From Apostichopus japonicus (Eukaryota > Echinodermata > Holothuroidea > Aspidochirotida > Stichopodidae), in assembly GCF_037975245.1 (NCBI RefSeq), contig NC_092568.1, positions 31,201,501 to 31,265,500 of the forward strand: a DNA stretch of 64,000 nucleotides, written 5' to 3'. Below the pieces are notes generated by a model, which saw only the letters and a program-made list of their open reading frames with translations, did no database searches and was not told the origin of the DNA. The position numbers were made by a program, and so were the translations under genes. This document shows positions 1 through 11,780 of the stretch, piece by piece. Within the stretch, counting starts at the first letter, position 1. Each line of letters opens with the position of its first letter.

Positions 1-29
1 TTTATCAAATTGGACATTCCTATACATAC

Positions 30-126
30 CTGATTGAGCTGTTTTGCGTAGTTTGTCTGGGGAATGCTTACACCGGGAACATCAACACCCTGTACAATCC
101 ATCTCGGTATGTTGCCGTATGCGATT
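30..126 (-). CDS. Coding exon 2 of the unrecognised left-edge gene
   Basis: 97 bp between a TTTTGCAG acceptor and a CAG/GTATGT donor. It enters in phase 2 and leaves in phase 0. The reading frame is open throughout and the other two frames do not match the phase of exon 1. Confidence 0.7.
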
Positions 127-3100
127 CTGCAAAATACAAAGAATACTTGGAATTATTATATAAAATTTACTATATTGGCCCTATATAATGCAGGCACAGG
201 TGATTGAAATAATCGATCCAGAAAATTCTCAAAAGTTACAGAAGTTTCCATGAGTCGAGAAAAGTAAGGTTGTCACTTGCCAGATGTGTAATATATGTGA
301 AATGGACGAATGATTCCAGTTTCACTTGCCCTTTATAGAAAACAAAAGAATGAGCAACACATGAAAATAGAAAAACAACAACAGCTTGACGAAAAACAAA
401 CATAGGTGAATTAATGAATGTGCGGTGTATATAGGCATGCTGGGCAGACATATATGGTCCTACATAGAAAGAAATAATTCTGTGTAGGCTACAAATATGA
501 TATAACTGGTAATTTTTCCAGGAGTCAAAGATATTGAGAAGAAGGTGGAATGGTGGGGTGGGGGTGGGGTGTGGATTTTCCATGACAACGTGAGTGTTAT
601 AGTCGAATTCCACTGACTTGAATTGTAAATTGTTGGGAAAAAAATTAACATTTCCCAGAGTTCAAAGGAGTTGGTAACCGGGTAACGTGGATCGAACGAC
701 ACCACGCCCATGATAATTGATCTTACATGACACTGACAAAAACATATCGATGTTTCAAGGTATTGATGATAATAAGTTTCATGAAAACATTTGACCTCGA
801 CGGTTTTATCAGCGTCGGTTTTCCCGACTGTCTTTTCTGTTACGTTCAGGGTTAGAATATTGGACTCACATGACAGAGTCTCTCCTATTTATCAACAACC
901 TGCCTGACAGAAGAGGCTACCGTCTTATCTGCTCTACAAAATTGTTGATCTATACAGTTTGCTTAGATTCATCAAACACACTCTGCATCTTCACAATGTT
1001 ATGAAAAGGAATCAATAGTGAACGGCACACAAAAGACTATAAAACTTAACAACGGGAATCGATAACACGTACAAGACGTTAATCACATAATTGTGCATGG
1101 AAACTCTGGGTGATATACCACCAGTCAATGGGTTCTATGGGGTGGCATTAACAGCCATGGAAACTTGAATGATTCTTGTTTGTTAGGCTATAGGCCTACG
1201 ATAACATGCGTGCCCTTGAAAGCTACTCCAAGATGCTAAGAGAAGTGCTAAGTATCGCCGATAGCAAAATTATACGCTGCAACACACGCATTTTGGTGCT
1301 TCCAAGAACTCACTTTTTGATAGTTTTAGTCCTTTGAACAATTACAGATAAGGAAACCAATCCCCCACCCACTTCTCTCTCTATTATGTTGTAGCTTTAA
1401 AATTTTGTTCATGTTTTTATTTCTAATATTTTATTTGTATCTATATATACGGGTCGTCCTTTATACGTGGACAAACAACCTTTAGAAACAGTTTTTTTGT
1501 TGTTAGTTTGAATAAAGTTTCAATACGACGAGATACTTCTATCTTCCACAAAGTGTCTGGGCGACACAATTGTCAGAATCGAAAGAAAAATTTAAATATT
1601 AGAGATATCTCAATAACATAATTTTAATAACCCGATTGAAACTTGTGACTCAGATGAACTGCGTATATTGACTGTCGGTGTGTCATCATCATCGTCATCA
1701 TCATTATTATTATTACTATCATTATTCTTATGATATTTCGGACATATATAGTTGCCAGCGACCCACCGAAACTATCTTGAGACCCACGTTTTGGAACCAG
1801 TATACTCTAAGCGAGTGTGTTAATTTCATTTTATTACAAATATATATACCCCAGTTTGTGAGGATTTCCACAGAAATCGAAATAAAGTATTTCGCATTAC
1901 GTCAGAAAATGTCACAATAAACTACAGTTAGCACTTTTAGTTGATAACAATACCAAATTAACTTCCCTGTCTACTTTGGCATGTTAATTATTATAGAGAA
2001 GTACTAATTACATGTCCTTCCTGGATCGACATGTAGAACCAGTGACAAAGTGTATAAATATTTATATAATCTGGAACACTAACAGACTATTTCGAAATCA
2101 ACTACTTACCCTCCCCCCCCCCCCAAAAAAAAAGAAAAGAAAGAAGAAACAGTGATTCTTAGGGATATTCAAATCTTCAAGATGAAAGAAGACAATCAGT
2201 CTGCTAAATTCAATAATCATGTAAAATGTTGCAGGTATCTCCAAGTTAATTTAAATGGTGTGTGTTTTACTCAAATATAGAACCCACCGAAGATAGAACC
2301 GACCAAGCAGACAAAGAACACAGTATAGTGTGGTTTTAGGCTTTACTGCAGGGAATTTGTGTCCGTTGTATCAGAATTTAGAGTGACCATTTAAATTTGT
2401 ATGTATGCATGTATGTATGCATGTATGAATTTTAGATCCTCCTGCAAGCAGGAACTCGCGAAAAAGCCATATTGGCTTATCAAAGCCGCAAGCTGACCGA
2501 AGTCAGTCTCTTAGATTCATATTTAACGTCCATGATTATGAATTGTCAACAACTCTGTATAACTGGACGATATACATTAATCTTGGAGTAACTCGAATTC
2601 GAGACTTTATGATTGAAAGGCAACGTCGTTAACCACTGAGCTAATTTCTTAAAAGCTAATTTCTAAGAGCTAAAAAAGAGCTAATTTCTAAAAGCTAAAA
2701 AAGAGCTAATTTCTAAAAATAAAAGGCTGTCAAGCGTAAAATTAGTTATAAAATTTCCGCGGCTCATATTTGAACCATGTATAAAACATTAAGCATGTTG
2801 TGAGGTGGTGATTTTAGCTCTTGGATTCTCAAAATGTGACCATCATTTCACTTCAGTGGTTATATATTTAACAAGTATGTAGCAAAATAGCGGTTCGCGT
2901 TTGGTATAATGCATCAGCCCCGCCTGACTTTCCGAAAACATCCACGGCAGTTTCGTTAACTTAACAAACCTAGCAAATCTCATAGCAGCATATATGTTTA
3001 TGAAGGGCAGCAAATAATAGTTTTTTTCACAAAGTTTAGCATATATATATCCCTCCTCCCGATAGGCTTGTTATTGTAATTTCCATCTCCCAACAGAATA

Positions 3101-3964
3101 GTACGCACCTTTTCACAAAGATTGTACATCGGGGGCCTAAGTTGGTTTTTCCATTAACTTAATTAGGCCTTTAGACAGAAACTGCAGTGTTGTTTTCGCG
3201 AAATATTTATTACTTTCAGTACTTGATTTATTCAATATATTTGTTCAATAGACTAAATTATATAAAATATAAGAAATAACATTAGTGACCGATGTATAGT
3301 AACATTATTATTATTCTTTTCCGATGCATTAAATTTGGTCTAAGTTTGACAACCTGAATGGATACAAAACCACACGTTACATATATGTGCAAGTCACTTT
3401 GGTGTTATGCATGGTTTCTAAACGATTAATGAAATAATCATAACCCTATACCATTAAGTCTGACTTTACTACAGTGAGGTCGAGAAACATCAAACCGAAC
3501 ACAAGAATAACGATGTTGTAGGTAGACAGTTACAGACCTAAGCTTGGTTTGATGTGAGGGAGGAGGGGGGGGGGGTGGGATATACTCCACATCATCGAAT
3601 CATGCGTCACGTTGCGGTCCCGGGATAGCGTTACGAAAACATTAAAACAAGCGACCAACTCTTCCCAAACAATTTAGAAATCAAACGACGAAGACGGATG
3701 TAGGACCACACCAAATTAAGGTAGTCATCAGTTCACGATTGTCACCCGAAGAAGGTTTCGGATAACTGGTAAATATGTAGTAACCAGTCTAAGCAACCGA
3801 GCTGAACTTAGATGAACTACATTGCTATTAAAATATAATTCCTACCTTTCGTCGAGTCGTTCCGGGTACGACCCATGGTACCGGACGTCAGGTATGGCCA
3901 TCCGTGCAGTCATATCGTCAAGTCCGTAGTGATGAGATGATGCTTCCCCGACAACCTCAACCAT
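30..3964 (-). CDS. Unrecognised gene, 5' part (two coding exons, continues off the left edge)
   Basis: Two exons join in phase. Exon 1 (3846-3964) starts at an ATG and gives 39 codons plus two bases before a GTAGG donor. Exon 2 (30-126) follows a TTTTGCAG acceptor and supplies the missing base, giving Arg40, then 32 more codons before a GTATGT donor. The 72-residue product is polar, with no signal peptide or membrane segment. It is rich in Tyr, Pro and Arg, with landmarks YGLDDM (about 13-18), YHGSYPERLDER (29-40), YGNIPRWIVQG (43-53) and SIPQTNYAKQLNQ at the end. I do not recognise the family and assign no function. Both exons are GC-richer than the AT-rich DNA around them, which supports real coding. 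The rest of the gene lies left of the window. Confidence 0.7.
2397..2648 (-). mobile_element. tRNA-derived SINE, minus orientation
   Basis: Read on the minus strand, the head has a good RNA polymerase III box A (TTAGCTCAGTGG) and a degenerate box B (near TCGAATTCGAG). A body with CAGCTTGCGGC and CCTGCTTGCAGGAGGATC follows, then a tail of ATGC/ATGT simple repeat at 2397-2427. The same body is found in plus orientation at 15790-16020, including the simple-repeat end. Two dispersed copies with pol III boxes at one end and a simple repeat at the other identify a SINE. Confidence 0.7.
2636..2724. repeat. Short tandem repeat (GAGCTAATTTCTAAAAGCTAA type)
   Basis: The phrase GCTAATTTCT recurs four times within 90 bp, spaced by AAAAGAGCT-type linkers, directly beside the box A end of the SINE. 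Confidence 0.6.
3846..3964 (-). CDS. Coding exon 1 (start codon) of the unrecognised left-edge gene
   Basis: 119 bp from ATG at 3964-3962 to the AAAG/GTAGG donor, leaving in phase 2, which fits exon 2 exactly. The context TTTTGCTATGG is an acceptable start. An overlapping 72-codon minus-strand ORF in another frame (3910-4128) is hydrophobic and treated as a shadow. Confidence 0.7.
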
Positions 3965-4340
3965 AGCAAAACACTAGAGCACTCTTCTGTTATTGAGGGT
4001 AAAACTATAGTCAAACACTCTAAAGATCCATGTAAGATATGAAACAAATAAAGACAGACAAAAAACAACGATACTAGCTCTAGATATTGGCTTAAGTGGA
4101 TACTGGTTCTCAAATAGACACAGTACACTCCCTTGAATAACCTACTATTTACCTATGCTGTCTACCTATGCTTGCAGAACCACACGCGATGGTATATACG
4201 CACATATCGATTTGCGGGGACAAGAGTTACCGTAGCAACGAGACGCTATACCCTCTGCATGGGGTGCAAGGTTGGAACGTACACAGAGCTTTAACCTTCT
4301 GTTCATGCTATTGTCAAGATTCTACCGCCGGAAGACTAGG

Positions 4341-4519
4341 GTATAAATAAGGGTCACGCACCGTGAAGTATTTTATTGATAATGGATGAAATCACTACAG
4401 AGAATTATAATGACTCATACAGTGTTATACGTTATGACATGGCTATCGTTTCTTGTGTGCAAATAAAGGATTTCAGAGTACCAGCACCGAATCGAATATT
4501 ACAGACCGATCCAGAGTAG
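4341..4519 (+). promoter_or_regulatory. TATA-like box followed by a 45-codon ORF
   Basis: TATAAATA at 4341-4348 on the plus strand lies about 41 bp before an ATG (4382) that opens a 45-codon reading frame ending TAG at 4517-4519 (it begins MDEITTENYN). The block upstream (4160-4340) is noticeably GC-richer than its surroundings. The unrecognised minus-strand gene starts only about 380 bp away, so this could be a divergent promoter. No family is recognised and the ORF could be chance. Confidence 0.25.
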
Positions 4520-5618
4520 TAAAGAAAGCTTTTATTTTAAAGAAAACTTTAAACAGAAGAGAAATAGCATAAAACGAAGATGTAACAACACAAAACATCT
4601 CATTGGGTTTGATATACGCGGTCTTAGTTTACTCAAGTTTTTATATTTATTAAGAAGAGAACATCCAATATGAAATAAACAAAACAAATAGAATGTAAAG
4701 AAAACAATGTGAGCATGCCGGTGAAATGGTCAAATCCGACATTCCGTTTTTGAGATCGCCCACGAAGCTTATAGCTTGAAGCTTATAGGCCTACACTTTT
4801 TTTTTGCCCAAAGCGACTTCGAAGGAAACACGGGAGTGATGTCATAGATGCTCATTGACAACAATTAAGATGTTTTTTCCCCACTCTTTTGTTTGTAAAG
4901 CCTATCTAAAACAGTGAAAAGAACAGGAATGTGTAATAACGGGTCATGTATGGCATAGACCTCGAATTAAGTTTGATTTTTTTTGCTGACCGTTGAAACT
5001 AGCTTTCAGTCCTGGTTATGAAATTACCCTTTAAACATCTATAGTCCATCAATAAAAGTAGCAGTTTCTCAGATAAAATCACAACACTAAATAAACCTAA
5101 AGCCATATATCACCAAGGTTGATAGTGCATTACAACTTAGTCAAGCCGACACGAATGCTGTGTTGTACATATAGAAGAACATAGTTGTATAAGAATTTGG
5201 AAAACAATACATTAACATTAACATTAGGTCTGCACCGAGGAGCTGACGTCACCATCAAGTTATCCTTAAAGGAGTATTCCAGAGATTCACCATATGTTTA
5301 AACACTGAATAACTTGATAAATCTATAGCGTTACAGGAGAATCATTGATAGAAAGTTAGTTCTGCTGGGAGCCCAAACATATCCTTACTCTTGTAAAATT
5401 TGCAAACATATTTGTATTCCTCTTTTTTGTAAGTTTATATACTTGTTTTGACTGAATTTATAACACAAATATTAAGAAATACGTATAACTTTCACTGTTA
5501 CTGGTATCTTCAGGATGGATACAGATGCAATACACTCTTAATTGCTAACACAAGGCAAAGACACAAAATATGTTTTATTTTTTGAATTTTATTTCTGCCG
5601 AGTCATGTGAGATATACT
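4520..5618. other. Intergenic, no gene seen
   Basis: AT-rich unique-looking sequence. No ORF with domain character, no repeat structure and no convincing RNA gene was found. Confidence 0.5.
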
Positions 5619-5700
5619 TGTATGTTTATATATATATATATATATAATATAGATATATATATATATATATATAAATAAATATATATATATATATATAAAT
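5619..5700. repeat. TA-rich microsatellite
   Basis: Nearly continuous (TA)n with a few interruptions, abutting the foldback element at 5704. Confidence 0.9.
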
Positions 5701-5703
5701 ACG

Positions 5704-5891
5704 TACTGAAAATAAACTTAATGTAATTAAATTTGAAAATTGGCAATATAATTAAATTGTGTGTCTATATACACGTATATATGTGTATGTATGTATATAT
5801 ATATATATATATTTACATACATACACACAGACACACAATTTAATTATATTGCCAATTTTCAAATTTAATTCCATTAAGGTTATTTTCAGTA
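5704..5891. mobile_element. Foldback MITE-like inverted repeat around a TA core
   Basis: Arms of about 63 bp begin TACTGAAAATAA at 5704 and end TTATTTTCAGTA at 5891. They are reverse complements with only a few differences. The loop continues the symmetry through ACACGTATAT/CATACACAC-type repeats. Length and symmetry fit a small non-autonomous DNA element; no coding capacity. Confidence 0.65.
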
Positions 5892-6525
5892 TCATTATAT
5901 ATACAGTATACATTCTGACAACTCAATTTTTTCAATTACTTATTTACCCTTTGAAAAAAAGTAAACCAATTTGTGCGTGGTGCACCCAGTCTGTTAATTC
6001 TGACCTGTATTGTAACAAAGCCCTTGAGAATCTTTTATTTACATACAAATATGCTTATATTTCCTCTTCGCCCAAAGTATAATTACTGAGTGTAATCAAT
6101 TAATTTTTAAGGTATTTAAAGACTTAATTAGAGTTTACTAGAAATATTGTTTTACTGTTTGTATATTGAAAAAAATAAACACGGACATTTTACACGCAAA
6201 ACTGTAAAACAGTAAAAGGAAATGTTTTTCCTATAAATACCGATACCAAATTTATTTACTGTTGTTCATAGAGTATAAAAGCAAGACATTACGAGGGCAG
6301 CCACTCATACCAACATCTTTACTGATAGATCTGCTTATGATGCGTAGCTCTGTTAAACAGTTCAGTAAAACCTTTTGAACTGAATGTGAAGCATAGCTTT
6401 ATATTCCTTCACATATATTCACTGCAGTACTATGGAAGCCTATAATGACACCTGCTTGAAATTTTTCGTGACTCTTTTAAATTATTCATTCCTTTATCGA
6501 TGTTAGAGCTGTACATTATGAAATT

Positions 6526-6850
6526 TCCTCAACTGATGAGACATGAAATACCATTCCACAAAAATGAAAAATTATGGTAGGGAAATAAAAAGAAGAAACA
6601 ATGGAAATAAAGAATAAAAATAAGGTTCTTGGATCCTCAGCAGATGAGACATGAAATAACATTCCACAAAAATGAAAAATTATGGTATGGAAACAAAAAG
6701 AAGAAACAATGGAAATAAAGAATAAAAAAAAAAAGATTCTTGGATCCTCAACAGATGAGACATGAAATAACATTCCACAAAAATGAAAAATTATGGTAGG
6801 GAAACAAAAAGAAGAAACAATGGAAATAAAGAATAAAAATAAGATTCTTG
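6526..6850. repeat. Three tandem copies of a ~108-bp repeat
   Basis: Units start at 6526, 6634 and 6745 with TCCTCA(A/G)C(T/A)GATGAGACATG. Each contains CATTCCACAAAAATGAAAAA and ends in a purine-rich AAAGAAGAAACAATGG stretch. The minus-strand ORF running through them is a by-product of the repeat. Confidence 0.9.
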
Positions 6851-6899
6851 GTAGTCAATGATTTGCCTATGTGAAGATCATGAATAGCAGAAAATTCCA

Positions 6900-9056
6900 T
6901 CTAAATGATTGCAATGGCCAGGATATGTAAGGAATATCAAGGCAAACATGATGCGGAGGCTATTCATTCAAATATGCATATCACATTTCCTTCTCAATTG
7001 TTTTAAGCCACTGAAACATGAGTAATACAACATTAACGATAAACACGAGTTAAAATTAATCAGAATGAAAAACCATTTATTAATTTAATACTTTGCTCAT
7101 TATTGGCCACACATAAAAATTAAGTCAAACTCATCCGATCTTCCCGATAATGTAAGAATATAATATTTACTATCGATACATTATAAAATACTTTGACCAA
7201 CAAACATTTCCAATTATCCCTCTTTGTTCATTTCCAGGGAATATTAATGAGGTATGTAAGTATGGTTTTACAGAAACATTCATGAAGACTAAACAATTTA
7301 TAAATATGTGTGTCATCTGCCGATAATTGCAATTAAAACTTTAATGGAATCACTGAATTTGAAAGACCAAAAACAAAGAGCAAAAATTCAAAGTATAAAG
7401 CAATGCACTTATCAAGTATTCCTTTCTTTTCTGTAAAACTTTGTAAAACTTAATTATATATTACACCCAAGAAATTCTTTCAACCAACTTAAGAAAACTT
7501 ATGAAAATGTTTCGTAAAATACAAAATGAGCCATAAACTGTCTTGAAAGAAGGAAATAAAGAAACAGTAAAGATGGTTAAAAGTTACTCATACATATATG
7601 AAACACGTACATAGGTGTTACTAAAATACACACATATTTCCAACGTACCTACATCAGACGCACCCACGCATACATACACACATACATACATAGCATTCAA
7701 TTAAAGACAGTGCATCTATCATTACACAATTAAACCTCTCAAACATGAAAATGTAAGTAATATCCCATGGCCTACATTAAACATTTAACAGCTTTATTTT
7801 AACTATGATAGGTTTGACATTTAATGGATAAGATTGCAATCCAAAGAAACCGCAAAGATTCTATTTTTGTAAAACAAATAAACAAAGTCAGGGAAGCAGA
7901 AGAGATCCCTTCCATTAGCGCTACTGGTCATCAAATAGATGAAAACTAGCCTCAGAGTAATATCTTTGTCAGTGCAGAAGGCAAGTAAAATGCTATTTCA
8001 TATTCTGTATATGCTGATGAAACATAAAACCTCTGTTAATCATAGCTGTCCCTACAGCGATATGGACATGATATAAACATGGAAAACATTCGGAATAAAA
8101 GGAAACATAAAAATACAGAAAATGTGAGAATATCTGGCAACAGAAGTAATTTATTAGAAGACTTTTTAAACTTTTGATTTTGCCTTCCATGATAAAGATA
8201 AATAAACCAAACATCCAGCTAGGTTTATATGAAAGGCTAGACTGTGCCACCGATTACATCAATTTTAACATTCATGAATCATTGAACGACTCTCAAACAA
8301 TCTAAGAGATAAAGGACGGTACAACCACGTGGATTGAAAGTCGTTACCTGTGTTTCCCAAGAAATACAAACATTTGTGTCCCATAAATTGAATGTATCTT
8401 TGCAAGCCTGTGCAGTCTAAGCTTAATTTCATTATTCCTGTTGCTATTTTTAGTGGACTTGACTGACAGCTGTTTTTTTAACTTTTTCTTTCAGCTACCT
8501 TATCATGTCAGTCATGATTGAGTATAGTTACTCCAATATTGTACCAAATTAAATGCAACATGCCTCTTTTTATTTAAAACAAGTTTTTTTTGAGTGGTGA
8601 TGGTTGAATTATGCTCTTCAAACAAAATATGAGCCTCAGATGATGAGCCTCAGACTGTCAATGGGTAAAATATTGCTAATATTTTTCACATACTTTATGA
8701 CAGAAAGGTAAGTCTTGAAGAAGATTCTGATACACTAATACACAACTACTACACAATGAAAGTGGATCTTTATCAATACCAAAAGAGACGTGACATTTAT
8801 GCCCTAATTTTAACTTTTAAATCTCTAACTCTGTCATTTGGTAACCTTCTGTTGGACTGTGGCTAATCTTGCTTGTGTCAATGAAGGAGTGAGTCATTTA
8901 TACTAACCTAATACAACACTGGCAATAGAATAAATACCACAAACGACAAAACCTGACTAGATAATTCAAAGTTCTAAACATATCAGATATCTCTGTAGTT
9001 TCTTTGCAATACTTCAGCTTTCAATGCCAAATGACATTAAAAAAACAACCATGATT
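6900..9056. other. Intergenic, no gene seen
   Basis: AT-rich sequence between the tandem repeat and the 3' end of SLCO gene A. Short CATACA-type simple repeat near 7660-7690. Short ORFs here lack domain features and splice support. Confidence 0.5.
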
Positions 9057-9062
9057 TATTAA
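9057..9062 (-). terminator. Candidate polyadenylation signal of SLCO gene A
   Basis: AATAAA on the minus strand, about 215 bp downstream of the proposed stop codon at 9278-9280. It is the nearest canonical hexamer I noticed in the 3' flank. Confidence 0.4.
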
Positions 9063-9277
9063 CGTAATACCTTTCTATGGAACCACAGACGATATTATAA
9101 AAAAAATTACTGAGTAATGTGCAAAGGAAAACCTTATAGAATAGTTGGTGGAGAAATGAAAACATAAAACCAAACCCTGATCTTGTTTGTACTCAAAAGT
9201 AACAATGATTCTTTCAAGAAGCGAGAATTTTACGTACACAATTCCACAGAAAGACAAACCGATGATACAACGTAATG

Positions 9278-9340
9278 CTAGGTATTTAAGTCTTCCTGGT
9301 CATCAGTTACACTGGTCAGGGGTCTGCGGCCATCAGATTC
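9278..9340 (-). CDS. SLCO-like: SLCO gene A exon 9 (terminal)
   Basis: 63 bp after a TTTCTGACAG acceptor, phase 0. It encodes a hydrophilic 20-residue tail beginning [11 protein letters not shown] and ends TAG. The acidic/serine-rich tail and fitting phase make it the best terminal exon. Gene B also ends in a very short polar exon. An alternative is read-through past the exon 8 donor, which would add about 14 hydrophobic residues. Confidence 0.75.
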   Translation of the reverse strand, partial: ESDGRRPLTSVTDDQEDLNT

Positions 9341-11724
9341 CTGTCAGAAATCAAAGATATATGTATATTTATGTTTCAGTACAGAAACTTAAAATATAGT
9401 CAATGCTGTAAAGTAGCAAATGTAGCACCATCACATACCTGAAATACTTAAGTTTTATATTAAAAAGTCCATAATTGTAGTAAATATTATTTTGAGTAAT
9501 CCTCACAGGGTTTGTTAAAACTGGGCAACAAGAAGCTGCATTACAACTTTTTATGGTAATATTTACTGCAAGCAAAAGGTACAGATATTTTATCAACTGT
9601 AGAGCTTGCCCGACATGTTTTCACAGCTTGAAGACAATCTCAGATTACTGTTAGCTATGCTAACTAAGTTCATCCTCAGAAACATGTAGGTGAAGTACAA
9701 GTTTAGTATTGTTATCTTTTTGAAAAAATTAACTTTTCATTCAAGTGAAGTTCTTCCACAAGGTTCCATGAATGTCTTTAACAGTCACAAAGAATCACTA
9801 AGTTTGGCAACAAAAAAAACAAAAAAAAATGATGGTCTGTAACATAGCCAAATTGACTTTTGGTTTAAAATCATCCTTGAAGAGCCTAGGCTTCCTACAC
9901 TGTCATAACCATAATGGATACTTCAAAATGTCCAGTGATGAAACACTGACCAATGACAAAAGAGTATCAAGAGAAACCTATAATATATTAAACATCCTTC
10001 CCTGATTAAGACCCACCATAAGGTCAGGGTTTCTCAAATAATTTTCTAAAGGGCCAGAGAGGAAACTTGATTGGAGGAAATGGCTAGAGAGAACATAAAC
10101 CTCATTATAACCTAGTGAGTAATGTGCATGATAGGCCAGTAGGGCAATGAAGCAGCATAAGGCCCCATTGGTCTGCGTGCCCCATTAGCGCAGGCTTGTG
10201 GACCAAATTGGATTTGGTCCCCAAGACATCAATTGAAAAACCCTGCTGTAGGTGTTCCACAGGAATTTCTAGAGACTCCTCATGCTGCCTATAATCACAT
10301 TAACTTTGACATTTGAAGAGATGTAAGATTGTTGTAAATGATAAAGACACCATGCCCACTCTGATGGTAGATTTGATGTTTCTCCATTGCCAGCAATGTC
10401 TGAACAAAGAGCTGTTAGAACAAACAAATTAATGAGAAATGAATGAATAAAATAAATAACAGAGAATTCTTACTTCCAACTCTAGCTTCTTATCTCTGTC
10501 TTGAATACAGATCACCAGAGCAGCGAATATCGTAATCAGAAGACTAACGAAATGTAATAATGTGACAAGTCCGTTCATACTCAAGCGCAAGAGGACGTTA
10601 TTGTAGAGGAGGCAGTTGCCTTCGGCTCCAGAAACAGTTTGATGAAGGATGCAACAGGCATCTATGACTAATCCAAAGAGAAGAGGCGATGGTATCTGAC
10701 CTGTAGGGTAGTACGAAGGACAACAAAGAAAAAGCCATGAAAAACATCAGAAATACAAGGCTAAAGTTGATTTTACAGTATGCTTGACTTCACTGATATG
10801 TTTGTCTTGATTAACAGATCAGTGACTGACAACCTTTAAGAAACAATTTGGTGTTTTCTGAGTGAACAAACACTTTCTCATCAATAAAAGCATAAAGTCA
10901 GGACCTCCTACTTAAAAATTTATCTAGCAGGACAACTAAAATCTAAAGTTTGAAAAAAAGGATAAGGTGAAGAAGCCTTGACAAACAAAACAATCAATTG
11001 TAATGCTAAAATACTCTAATCACTGCTTCATGTTTCCTATATACCGTTGTAATGAAGAACAGTTTATATACCTACAGCTGCCTTGTTACTTCTTTCTATC
11101 TCCATGTTTCAGCAAGAAACAAGATTTGATTCCACTTCAAAAGTCATACTAAGTATCATAATACAAAAGTGATGACCATTGTCAAACTGGAACACAAAAC
11201 ACATTTTTGGGCTCACTTACATTTTCTGAAGTGGGTTAAGTACAACATCTCATCTCCCTACATGTTACATGTAGGGAGATGACATAATGACTAATGAAAG
11301 AAGAAATTTAAGGTACTATGTAATGTATTCTGATTAATCTTCTCTGTTTTACTATATAACAACCTCTATCTCTCACCAAAGAGCTTGCCCATGACATTCC
11401 CGATGGTCAATGTAAGAGACCTATCCTCATCAGTGACACATCTGTGGAGCAAAGTATTTGTAGATATTGTAAACAAAAGTTAAATCAGAAATTCATCCTT
11501 CTCTCTCTGTCTCTTCTTTTAACTCATCTTAACATTTGACAAAGAATTCAAGTGACCTTTGGGTGAGACACCCCTTTTCAAGGAATTCCATTTTATAATC
11601 AAAAGAAAATAAGTTTCCGGCTCTGCCAACCCAGAGGATAAGTTACCTAGCGTTGCTTTGCAAAAAATATGCAATGGCAACAAACATGTATATATCTATA
11701 TATATACCTATATACATATATCTA

Positions 11725-11780
<56 letters not shown>

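Larger units (their letters stand above)
127..3845 (-). other. Intron 1 of the unrecognised left-edge gene
   Basis: About 3.7 kb of AT-rich intron. It holds a poly-C/poly-A stretch near 2112-2150, a reverse-oriented tRNA-derived SINE (2397-2648) and a small tandem repeat after it. I see no other coding signal. Confidence 0.55.

Noticed and set aside
10371..10405. Alternative terminal exon for SLCO A after a CTCTTTGTTCAG acceptor
   Set aside because: It would need an intron under 70 bp and gives an unconvincing tail; the 9278-9340 exon has a typical polar OATP tail.
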